Of a stretch of DNA of 16,182 nucleotides, positions 1-5,170 are shown one piece after another. The stretch spans positions 1-16,182 of the forward strand of contig JAFXZF010000041.1 of NCBI GenBank assembly GCA_017541365.1, written 5' to 3'. The notes beneath the pieces were generated by a model. It saw only the letters and a program-made list of their open reading frames with translations. It was not told the origin of the DNA and did not search any database. The DNA comes from Prevotella sp. (GTDB lineage: Bacteria > Bacteroidota > Bacteroidia > Bacteroidales > Bacteroidaceae). The first letter of the stretch is position 1, and each line of letters starts with the position of its first letter. A program made the translations under genes and the position numbers.

Positions 1-1
1 C

Positions 2-454
2 GACGGTACCATCAAGGCATACGTTGTAACAGCAACCAGCACTACATCTGCAACAACAGCTGAGGTAGCTGCAGTACCAGCAGGTACTCCTCTCCTCATC
101 AAGGGTGTAGCAGGTGACTATGACGTAGAGGTAGTAGAAAGCGCAGAGGCTCCTGAGACTAACCTCCTCCAGGTTTCTGACGGTAATGTAACAGGCGGCG
201 ACAACATCTACGCTTACTCTAAGAGCGCACTGAAGTTTAAGAAGGTTGCTGCTGAAGTGACTATCCCAGAAGGCAAGTGCTACCTCGAGATTGACGGCAA
301 CGGTGGTGACGCTCTCGACATCATCTTCGACGGCGAGGCTACAGGCATCAACGACGTTAACGCTGGCGCAGAGGCAGCAGCTCCTGTAAAGGTGCTCACC
401 GCTAAGGGCGTACAGATCGGCAAGTTCAACGTAGCAGGCCAGCAGGTAAAGTAA
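2..454 (+). CDS. Secreted/cell-surface protein, C-terminal part (5' end outside window)
   Basis: The reading frame is open from the window edge to a TAA at 452-454, giving 150 residues of an incomplete protein. The visible part is rich in Ala, Val, Gly and Asp and shows a 'GTPLLIKG' segment followed by beta-rich sequence. It ends in a linker 'ATGINDV' and a short tail 'IGKFNVAGQQVK'. Tails of this kind close many Prevotella secreted or surface proteins and resemble a shortened T9SS-type C-terminal signal; that resemblance is from memory of the family and is not proof of secretion. Codon use is strongly biased (aag for Lys, ctc for Leu, gta/gtt for Val, gct/gca for Ala), more so than in the genes downstream, which suggests high expression. 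The N-terminus and any signal peptide lie outside the window. No catalytic motif is visible, and function is unknown. Confidence 0.75.
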   Translation, partial: DGTIKAYVVTATSTTSATTAEVAAVPAGTPLLIKGVAGDYDVEVVESAEAPETNLLQVSDGNVTGGDNIYAYSKSALKFKKVAAEVTIPEGKCYLEIDGNGGDALDIIFDGEATGINDVNAGAEAAAPVKVLTAKGVQIGKFNVAGQQVK

Positions 455-457
455 TAA

Positions 458-510
458 GACTCACCCCCAGCCCCTCTCTTGCCACTGCGTTAGAGAGGGG
501 AGGGAATTGA
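458..510. repeat. 53-bp direct repeat with GC-rich hairpin, copy 1
   Basis: It starts three bases after the stop codon of the surface-protein gene. The core is CCCCTCTCT (471-479), a 12-base loop, and AGAGAGGGG (492-500), a perfect 9-bp stem. No T-run follows, so it may stabilise the 3' end or act as a terminator-like structure rather than a classic intrinsic terminator. A second copy at 717-769 matches it at 47 of 53 positions and also begins just after a stop codon. Confidence 0.85.
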
Positions 511-523
511 GGACTTTGCATTT

Positions 524-552
524 TCAATATTTCAATATTCAATATTCAATTT
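524..552. repeat. Short AT-rich tandem repeat (7-8-bp unit)
   Basis: Units are TCAATATT (524-531), TCAATATT (532-539), CAATATT (540-546) and a degenerate CAATTT. The array lies directly upstream of the small acidic peptide gene and is one of many short-period arrays in the gaps of this window. Confidence 0.75.
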
Positions 553-561
553 GATAAAATC

Positions 562-714
562 ATGATTAAGAAAGAATATATTCAGCCAGAAGTGAAGGAG
601 GTAAAGATTCTCCTTCCTACGATACTTGCCGGCTCTGAGCAGGTTGATCCTAATGATCCTATCGAAGATCCAGAGGATATCGCATCAATGGATCTCGACT
701 TCGAAGAGGAGTAA
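562..714 (+). CDS. Small acidic peptide with 'KKEYIQPE' N-terminus (50 aa)
   Basis: This frame encodes 50 residues from ATG 562 to TAA 712-714. The N-terminal third is basic and amphipathic (MIKKEYIQPEVKEVKI), then comes a hydrophobic stretch LLPTILAGS, then a very acidic tail (QVDPNDPIEDPEDIASMDLD, ending EEE). Short proteins with a K-K-x-Y-x-x-P start, a hydrophobic L-L/I-L-A-x-S centre and a variable acidic or Gly-rich tail are frequent in Prevotella and Bacteroides and are usually annotated as hypothetical. The two-part layout recalls a leader plus core of a secreted or modified peptide, but no modification enzyme or exporter is nearby. An AT-rich array precedes the ATG and no Shine-Dalgarno is present, as usual for the phylum. 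It lies between two copies of a 53-bp hairpin repeat. Function is unknown; the coding call rests on the family-like sequence and the clean start and stop. Confidence 0.7.
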   Translation: MIKKEYIQPEVKEVKILLPTILAGSEQVDPNDPIEDPEDIASMDLDFEEE

Positions 715-716
715 AC

Positions 717-769
717 GACTCAACCCCGTCCCCTCTCTTGCCACTACGTTAGAGAGGGGAGGGACTTAA
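717..769. repeat. 53-bp direct repeat with GC-rich hairpin, copy 2
   Basis: Second copy of the element at 458-510 (47/53 identical, no gaps). The stem arms are 730-738 and 751-759 and are unchanged from copy 1, while differences fall in the loop and the flanks. It begins two bases after the TAA of the small peptide gene, so both copies occupy the same 3'-end position. Confidence 0.85.
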
Positions 770-773
770 TAGG

Positions 774-840
774 GATGCAGGGGCTGATAACCGCTGCATC
801 TCACAAATAAGATAAGTTTTTGACGGCTATCGTAGCCCGT
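774..840. other. Two small hairpins in the gap before the toxin-antitoxin pair
   Basis: GATGCAG (774-780) is the reverse complement of CTGCATC (794-800), with GG/CC extending the stem after one mismatch. GGCTA (825-829) pairs with TAGCC (833-837) across a three-base loop, with two outer pairs after a bulge. No open frame that looks coding is seen in 715-961. The role of these structures is unknown. Confidence 0.4.
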
Positions 841-858
841 GAGGAGAGGGAAAAGAGA

Positions 859-888
859 AGCCCAGAGGCGCGAGCCTCTGGGCTTTTT
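859..888 (+). terminator. Intrinsic terminator upstream of the toxin-antitoxin pair
   Basis: A perfect 11-bp stem (859-869 with 874-884) and a GCGA loop are followed by a run of five T (884-888, the first of which closes the stem). It could end transcription coming from the surface protein and small peptide genes. A close variant lies after the toxin gene at 1478-1507. Confidence 0.85.
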
Positions 889-907
889 GTAAGTTTTACT
901 CAAAACT

Positions 908-939
908 TTTGGCAGAATAAAAATTACTTCGTAACTTTG
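908..939 (+). promoter_or_regulatory. Bacteroidota-type promoter of the toxin-antitoxin operon
   Basis: TTTG at 908-911 matches the -33 element, and TAACTTTG at 932-939 matches the -7 consensus TAnnTTTG. The 20-base spacer is the usual length for the Bacteroidota primary sigma factor. The antitoxin ATG follows at 962, after an AT-rich leader. Confidence 0.75.
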
Positions 940-961
940 CAGAGAAAAAAGAAATAAAACT

Positions 962-1207
962 ATGGCTACATTAGTATTACAGGTGCCTGATGAAAGCCTT
1001 GTTACAAAGGTGAGACAGGCTTGCAAAATGTTAGTGGGTGTCGCTTCGGTAAAGCTGCAACGACCAAAGCCACAATTGCGCAACCACGATATAACGAAGA
1101 CAAAAGGTTTTCGCGAGGCTATGGACGATGTCAAGAATGGCAGGGTATATAAGGCTGAGAGTGTAGATGATATGTTCAGACAGATAATAGGCTATGTACC
1201 AGATTAG
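962..1207 (+). CDS. Putative antitoxin of a YafQ-type toxin-antitoxin pair
   Basis: This 81-residue protein precedes a YafQ-like toxin and overlaps it by 14 bases, a common arrangement that keeps antitoxin synthesis ahead of toxin. The N-terminus (MATLVLQVPDESLVTKV) may form a beta strand followed by helices, as in ribbon-helix-helix-like antitoxins. The C-terminal part 'GRVYKAESVDDMFRQIIG' resembles the toxin-binding tails of small Bacteroidota antitoxins. It does not match RelB or DinJ closely enough for me to name the family, so the call leans on position. It would neutralise the ribonuclease toxin by direct binding and probably autoregulate the operon promoter at 908-939. ATG 962 is the first start after that promoter. 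Confidence 0.7.
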   Translation: MATLVLQVPDESLVTKVRQACKMLVGVASVKLQRPKPQLRNHDITKTKGFREAMDDVKNGRVYKAESVDDMFRQIIGYVPD

Positions 1208-1466
1208 TTATTCAAAGCGTTTTGAAAAGGACTTAAAACGCTGTGTAAAACGAGGTCTGGATATGCAGCATATAAAGGATGCCATAGACATACTTGCTGC
1301 TACGGGAACGTTGCCTATGAAGTATCGACCTCACAAACTGTCTGGTAATTACGATGGCCAGTGGGAATGTCACATACAGTCGGATTGGCTTATGACATGG
1401 ATGCAAAATGATAAGGAACTCACATTGTTGTTCCTGCAAACAGGTACCCACGCTGACTTGTTTTAA
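1194..1466 (+). CDS. YafQ/RelE-family mRNA interferase toxin
   Basis: This 90-residue protein has the length and residue pattern of YafQ toxins, ribosome-dependent ribonucleases of the RelE superfamily that cut mRNA and slow growth when the antitoxin is degraded. The visible family positions are H47 (in RPHKLSG), H60, D64, W65, H86 (in TGTHADLF) and F90. These line up well with H50, H63, D67, W68, H87 and F91 described for E. coli YafQ, so the active site looks intact. The start ATG 1194 lies inside the antitoxin gene and gives translational coupling; the N-terminus MYQISYSKRFEKDLK is typical of the family. A terminator follows 12 bases after the stop. The gene appears functional. Confidence 0.88.
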   Translation: MYQISYSKRFEKDLKRCVKRGLDMQHIKDAIDILAATGTLPMKYRPHKLSGNYDGQWECHIQSDWLMTWMQNDKELTLLFLQTGTHADLF

Positions 1467-1477
1467 AGGAAAAGAGA

Positions 1478-1507
1478 AGCCCTGGAGCTCGCGCCCCTGG
1501 GCTTTTT
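1478..1507 (+). terminator. Terminator of the toxin-antitoxin operon
   Basis: The stem 1478-1488 pairs with 1493-1503 with two mismatches around a TCGC loop, followed by T1503-T1507. The surrounding 41 bases (1468-1508) match 849-889 at 35 of 41 positions without gaps, so the operon sits between two copies of the same terminator sequence. Confidence 0.8.
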
Positions 1508-1533
1508 GATTGCCTGTATGTCAGTGGGTTACT

Positions 1534-1614
1534 AAAACATATCCTTTTAGCTCCTAAAACATAATCTTTTAGGGGCTTAAAGTTATCCTTTTAGGGGCTA
1601 AAAGGATATGTTTT
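1534..1614. repeat. 26-bp inverted repeat built of ~22-bp tandem units
   Basis: Arms 1534-1559 and 1589-1614 are reverse complements at 25 of 26 positions, separated by 29 bases. The sequence can also be read as three tandem units of 22-23 bases (1533-1554, 1555-1577, 1578-1599), each carrying a TAAA...CTTTTAG core, followed by an inverted half unit. As RNA or extruded DNA it would form a long hairpin. It lies in the otherwise gene-free stretch 1467-1784, downstream of the four-helix gene on the minus strand, next to a G-run at 1619-1626. It could be a terminator-like structure or the edge of a small mobile element. Confidence 0.8.
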
Positions 1615-1633
1615 CCAAGGGGGGGGAGTGGGG

Positions 1634-1773
1634 ATAGTTACTATAGTAGTGATAGTGACTATAGTAATGATAGTGGCTATAGTAGCTATAGTGACTATAG
1701 TGATATATAGATAGTAACCATAGTAGCTATAGTATATATAGGAACTATAGTATTTATTGTAATTATAGGTACT
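1634..1773. repeat. 9-bp tandem repeat array (ATAGTNNCT), left of the four-helix gene
   Basis: Fifteen units of nine bases are visible: eight from 1634 to 1705, a five-base slip, then seven from 1711 to 1773. The unit consensus is ATAGTNNCT, so each junction creates the palindrome CTATAG. Bases ATAG are nearly fixed, while positions 6-7 vary. The array ends about a dozen bases before the stop codon of the four-helix gene. The same unit in the same orientation appears on the other side of that gene at 2463-2525. Confidence 0.85.
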
Positions 1774-1784
1774 ATCCTTATAGG

Positions 1785-2444
1785 CTATGGCTCTATGCCG
1801 TGCTGGCGGAGGAGCTGGTGGAGGCGTTCTATCTCGGCGCGGAGGCGTGGCACTTCCTGGCGCAGGTGGGCGAGTTCGTTCATCTCTGCCTGGCGGTAGC
1901 CAGTGCGGGCGGCGTGCATGCGTTCTTTTATGCCTCCTTGTTCTACGAATTCTTTTTCGAGGGCTTGCAGGTGGCGATTGAGCATGGTGTCGGTCATATA
2001 GCAGAGCGTAAGGGCTATGTTTGCCATCTCTTCGCCGTTCCACTGCGAGAGGTATGGCTGATAGTCTTCGAGGCGATTATGGTTGCGACAGAAGGTTTGC
2101 ATCTGACTGAAGCGCTCATGGACTTGTGTCCAGATGGTCATGTTTCGCGAGATGAGGAAGTCGCGGTAGTCTTCGCGCAGTTCCTGTAGGCTGCTGCGTG
2201 CCACGTTGAGTAGCTTTATGTGCATCTCTGTTGATGTCTCGCCGTCTTCTGTGCCTTCTATGATATTTTGTTTGCCCGAGCGTGCAGCCTGAATCATCTG
2301 ATCGACGGTGCGGTCACCATGCTGCGGAAGAAAACGCTGACAGAAGATATAGGTCATCTGATAGAGCACCTCGGTCTTCTGGTAGAAGAAAGCGTCGCGC
2401 CAGGGTTTCTGGCGCTTCAGGACTTGGTATTTCTTGTCGAGCAT
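1785..2444 (-). CDS. Four-helix-bundle protein with C-terminal 'suffix' and coiled coil
   Basis: This 219-residue protein contains the signature of S23/IVS-type four-helix-bundle proteins, the fold also used by Avd of diversity-generating retroelements. The core is around residues 48-96 (DQMIQAARSGKQNIIEG followed by STEMHIKLLNVARSSLQELREDY). Residues about 130-178 (YLSQWNGEEMANIALTLCYM and on) match the extra region seen in Bacteroidota 'four helix bundle suffix' proteins. Residues about 187-213 form a leucine-rich coiled coil. Related proteins are encoded in 23S rRNA intervening sequences and near retroelements and are thought to bind nucleic acid, but no biochemical role is established for this subtype. 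No reverse transcriptase or template/variable repeat is present here. The ATG at 2444 is the first of the frame and follows an A-rich leader. The gene is GC-rich against its AT-rich flanks and is enclosed by two arrays of the same 9-bp unit, which suggests a cassette. Confidence 0.82.
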   Translation of the reverse strand: MLDKKYQVLKRQKPWRDAFFYQKTEVLYQMTYIFCQRFLPQHGDRTVDQMIQAARSGKQNIIEGTEDGETSTEMHIKLLNVARSSLQELREDYRDFLISRNMTIWTQVHERFSQMQTFCRNHNRLEDYQPYLSQWNGEEMANIALTLCYMTDTMLNRHLQALEKEFVEQGGIKERMHAARTGYRQAEMNELAHLRQEVPRLRAEIERLHQLLRQHGIEP

Positions 2445-2462
2445 AGTTTTTTTCCTTTTTTT

Positions 2463-2525
2463 ATAGTGAGTATAGTGGCTATAGTAGCTATAGTAACTAT
2501 AGTAATTATAGGAACTATAGTGATT
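2463..2525. repeat. 9-bp tandem repeat array (ATAGTNNCT), right of the four-helix gene
   Basis: Seven consecutive 9-base units run without interruption from 2463 to 2525. The unit and orientation are the same as in the array at 1634-1773. The array occupies the gap between the rel gene and the four-helix gene, so it would lie in the 5' leader of any mRNA reading into the latter. Confidence 0.88.
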
Positions 2526-2542
2526 ATTCTTTTCTCTACACC

Positions 2543-4582
2543 CTACACCCTATCGACGGTACGGACGCCCTTGATGCCCTGTATCTTGCGGATGAGGGAG
2601 GTGAGGCGTGCATTGTCGGCGATGGCGACGGTGATGTTTCCACGGAAGAGTCCGTCGTCGGAGTCGATATTGATGGAGCGTAGCTGCAGATCTGCCTCCT
2701 TGGATATGAGGGAGGTGATGGTATTGACAATGGCGATGTCGTCATTGCCTACTACACGGAGGGTGATGTCGTATTGCCCACTGCCCTTGTCGCTCCACTG
2801 CGCAGGGAGTATGCGGTAGCCGAAGCGACGGCGCAGCTCTGAGGCGTTGGGGCAGTCCCTGCGATGTACCTTGATGCCTCCGCTGACGGTGACGAAGCCA
2901 AACACTTCATCGCCGTATATAGGGTGACAGCAGCGTGCGAGGGTGTAGTCGATGCCCTTGACGCTGCGGTCTATGATAAGCACATCGGAGGGGGTATGCT
3001 TTTTCAGCACAAACTCAGAGGCTGAGACATGTCCCTTACGGTCTGAGACTTCTTCCTCCTTACGCAGTGATGCCGGTGAGAGATTCTCCTCCTTTTTGTT
3101 ACTACTTACATACTCTTCTTCCGTGCGCTGCATCTCGGAGAGTGCCTTGCGTATCTTGGCACGGGCGTGTGAGGACTGAGCTATCTGCAACCAGTCGCGC
3201 TTGGGATGCTGCGTGGCACTGGTCATTATCTCGATGGTATCGCCGGAGTGCAGACGCTCACGGATGGGCACTGCCTTGCCGTTGATACGTGCTCCTACGC
3301 AGGTATTGCCTATGCGGGAGTGTATATTGTATGCGAAATCGAGCACTGTGGCTCCTGCAGCAAACTTCTTGATGTCGCCCTTGGGGGTAAAGACAAAGAC
3401 CTCGTCGTCGTAGAGGTCCATGCGGAAGCGGTCCATGACCTGCATGTCGTCGCCTGCCTCGAGGGCGGTGCGTATGGCGCTGAGCCACTGGTCCATACCA
3501 CCACCCGACTGCTTGATACCCTTATAGCGCCAGTGGGCGGCGAGTCCGTGCTCTGCGATGTCGTCCATGCGCTCGGTGCGTATCTGCACCTCCACCCACT
3601 TCTTCTCTGGTCCGAGCACGGTGATATGGAGCGACTCGTAGCCATTGGACTTAGGCACGCTAAGCCAGTCACGCAGACGCTTGGGGTTGGGCTGATACAT
3701 ATCGGTGACGATGCTGTAAGCCTGCCAGCACTCCATCTTCTCGCGTTCCTCAGGACTGTCGAGGATGATACGTATGGCGAAGAGGTCATAGACACCCTCG
3801 AAGGGACAGTGCTGCTTCTTCATCTTCTGCCAGATGGAGTGGATGGACTTGGTGCGCCCCTTGATATGAAACTTCAGTCCTGCCTCCTCGAGTCGTTGGC
3901 TGACGGGGCCTATGAAGTCGTATATATAGGTATCGCGTGCCTCCTTGGTGGCTGAGAGCTTGTCCTTGATATGGTAGTAGGCGTCGTGCTCGAGGTACTT
4001 GAGGGAGAGGTCCTCCAATTCGCTCTTGAGCTGGTACAGTCCGAGTTTGTGCGCCAGGGGGGCATAGAGGTAGCTCGCCTCTTGTGCCACGCGCTGTTGT
4101 GCCTCGAGTTGGTCTGTGTCGCGTATCTCACGCATGAGGTTCACGCGGTCGGCTATCATGATAAGTATTACGCGCATGTCCTCGGCAAAGGAGATGAGCA
4201 GGTTGCGGAAGTTCTCGGTCTCGATGGCAGGTGTCTTCTTATACAGTTCCTGCACTCGCTGCAGACCATGGAGGATGCGGTTTACTCCTTCTCCGAAGGA
4301 GAGTTCGCTGTGAACTGCATTAAGGCTGTACAGCATGGTGGCGATGATGGCATCACGCCCGAGTCCTATCTCGCTGACGGCGATGTATGCTGTCTGCAGT
4401 GACATGAGGAGGGGATTGAGTCCGAAGATGTCACGATGCACCTCGCCATTGTCTATGGCGTCAAAAAGAATACGGCGCAGCTTCTCCTCGTCAGAGGGAA
4501 GCAACGCCGTAGTGATACGCTGCTTGAGGTCGTCGATAATCTCAAGCGCCCTGTGTCTCTCTATGTCGGTAAAGCGGAGCAT
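2543..4582 (-). CDS. relA: Long RelA/SpoT homologue, hydrolase-dead (p)ppGpp synthetase
   Basis: This 679-residue protein has the full long-RSH layout. Residues about 50-160 are a degenerate HD domain, about 235-355 the synthetase domain, about 392-455 the TGS domain (DEVFVFTPKGDIKKFAAGAT), about 540-595 the RIS/zinc-finger-like region with C551-C552 and C577, and about 602-676 an ACT domain. The synthetase looks active: R243 and K245 in GRTKSIHSIWQKM, D266 in VYDLFAIRII, and E331 in EVQIRT. In the HD domain the metal-binding His-Asp pair expected in 'LLHD' is replaced by L84-Y85 (ATMLYSLNAV), and the preceding His is absent, although D145 of IADRVNLM is kept. The enzyme therefore probably makes but does not break (p)ppGpp, like proteobacterial RelA, so a separate bifunctional Rel should exist elsewhere. 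The TAG stop lies within a TACACCC repeat. It is probably cotranscribed with the two upstream genes. Confidence 0.92.
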   Translation of the reverse strand: MLRFTDIERHRALEIIDDLKQRITTALLPSDEEKLRRILFDAIDNGEVHRDIFGLNPLLMSLQTAYIAVSEIGLGRDAIIATMLYSLNAVHSELSFGEGVNRILHGLQRVQELYKKTPAIETENFRNLLISFAEDMRVILIMIADRVNLMREIRDTDQLEAQQRVAQEASYLYAPLAHKLGLYQLKSELEDLSLKYLEHDAYYHIKDKLSATKEARDTYIYDFIGPVSQRLEEAGLKFHIKGRTKSIHSIWQKMKKQHCPFEGVYDLFAIRIILDSPEEREKMECWQAYSIVTDMYQPNPKRLRDWLSVPKSNGYESLHITVLGPEKKWVEVQIRTERMDDIAEHGLAAHWRYKGIKQSGGGMDQWLSAIRTALEAGDDMQVMDRFRMDLYDDEVFVFTPKGDIKKFAAGATVLDFAYNIHSRIGNTCVGARINGKAVPIRERLHSGDTIEIMTSATQHPKRDWLQIAQSSHARAKIRKALSEMQRTEEEYVSSNKKEENLSPASLRKEEEVSDRKGHVSASEFVLKKHTPSDVLIIDRSVKGIDYTLARCCHPIYGDEVFGFVTVSGGIKVHRRDCPNASELRRRFGYRILPAQWSDKGSGQYDITLRVVGNDDIAIVNTITSLISKEADLQLRSINIDSDDGLFRGNITVAIADNARLTSLIRKIQGIKGVRTVDRV

Positions 4583-4598
4583 CTTTAACTCGTTTTGC

Positions 4599-4682
4599 TC
4601 GTACGAAACGCTACGCTACGAAACGGGGCAAAGCCCCTACGATACGCAGGGCAAGCCCTGCTACGATAACGAATACGAAAAC
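4599..4682. repeat. Palindromic repeat cluster upstream of rel, shared with addB
   Basis: The element has two hairpins: GGGGC-AAA-GCCCC (4625-4637) and CAGGGC-AA-GCCCTG (4647-4660), each followed by TACGA or CTACGA. The 28 bases 4599-4626 are identical to 11719-11746 inside addB, where the following hairpin is GGCGC-AA-GCGCC. The constant flanks with variable palindromes suggest a modular dispersed repeat family. The 121-base gap it fills shows no clear promoter for rel. Confidence 0.88.
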
Positions 4683-4703
4683 TTAGCAACTGTCAATGGT
4701 CAA

Positions 4704-5096
4704 TTATTTAGCCTCCTCCATGTCGCCCTCTATGTAGAGGCGCACCATCTCGGGTGTGCCGTTGGAGCGCACGGTGATAGTCTTCTTGAAGTGTCCTGGG
4801 AACTTGCCCTTGCCGTTGTATGTCACGTTGATGGTGCCCGTCTCACCTGGTTTGATAGGTGACTTGGTGTACTTAGGCACGGTGCATCCGCATGATGCTA
4901 CGGCGGAATTGATCACGAGGGGCTGGTCACCAGTATTGGTAAAGGTGAAGACACACTTCTGTATGGGGGTCTTCTCAGAGAAGGTGCCATAGTTGTGCGT
5001 GGTCTTGTCGAACGTAATTCTGGGTTCGGCGGAGATAGAATTGAGAAATGAGAACTGAAAATTGAAAATTGTCAATAATAACAGCAGCTTTTTCAT
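4704..5096 (-). CDS. DUF1573 secreted protein
   Basis: This 130-residue protein has a signal peptide (residues 1-23, MKKLLLLLTIF..., likely cut after SISA) and one immunoglobulin-like DUF1573 domain. The domain begins with 'ITFDKTTHNYGTFSE', continues with 'FTFTNTGDQPLVINSAVASCGCTVP' (Cys 69 and 71) and ends in 'KTITVRSNG'. DUF1573 proteins are widespread in Bacteroidota, are exported to the periplasm or surface, and have no settled function. The signal peptide core, residues 8-19, is encoded by a tandem array of 7-bp units (5040-5074). The gene lies between an MBL hydrolase and the rel gene on the same strand with short gaps, so cotranscription is plausible, but no functional link is evident. 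Confidence 0.88.
   Translation of the reverse strand: MKKLLLLLTIFNFQFSFLNSISAEPRITFDKTTHNYGTFSEKTPIQKCVFTFTNTGDQPLVINSAVASCGCTVPKYTKSPIKPGETGTINVTYNGKGKFPGHFKKTITVRSNGTPEMVRLYIEGDMEEAK
5040..5074. repeat. 7-bp tandem array inside the DUF1573 signal-peptide codons
   Basis: Five 7-base units read on the plus strand as ATTGAGA, AATGAGA, ACTGAAA, ATTGAAA, ATTGTCA. They are degenerate but keep exact spacing. They lie 22 bases inside the coding sequence, and a change of unit number would alter the reading frame. Confidence 0.7.
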
Positions 5097-5100
5097 ATTA

Positions 5101-5170
5101 TGAATTGTGAATTGTAAACTGTGACACGAAGTGATGAGCTTCGCGAACTAACTGTGAACTGTGAACTGTC
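5101..5170. repeat. 7-bp tandem arrays around a small palindrome
   Basis: Units TGAATTG, TGAATTG, TAAACTG run from 5101 to 5121. A hairpin CGAAG/CTTCG follows (5127-5131 with 5139-5143). Then AACTGTG, AACTGTG, AACTGTC run from 5150 to 5170. The array fills the whole gap between the DUF1573 and MBL genes, and its end overlaps the MBL stop codon (5169-5171). Confidence 0.82.

Noticed and set aside
471..500. Classic intrinsic terminator
   Set aside because: The stem is good but no T-run follows on the plus strand, so it is listed as a repeat with a hairpin.
766..1134. Minus-strand frame over the antitoxin region
   Set aside because: It runs through the terminator, the promoter and the antitoxin gene and has no protein-like pattern.
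1619..1633. G-quadruplex from the G-run
   Set aside because: It is one run of eight G and one of four G; four separate G-tracts are not present.
1634..1773. CRISPR array
   Set aside because: The 9-bp units have no spacers and no 20-40-base repeats; no cas genes are present.
1591..2043. Minus-strand frame with an Ile/Thr repeat tail
   Set aside because: It overlaps the four-helix gene in another frame, and its repeat tail is just the translated 9-bp array.
1785..2444. Avd accessory gene of a diversity-generating retroelement
   Set aside because: The fold is related, but no reverse transcriptase, template repeat or variable repeat can be found in the window, and the protein has an additional suffix region and a coiled coil.
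3206..3955. Long plus-strand frame of 249 codons inside rel
   Set aside because: It is antisense to the well-conserved synthetase and TGS coding sequence and resembles no family, so it is a shadow of codon bias.
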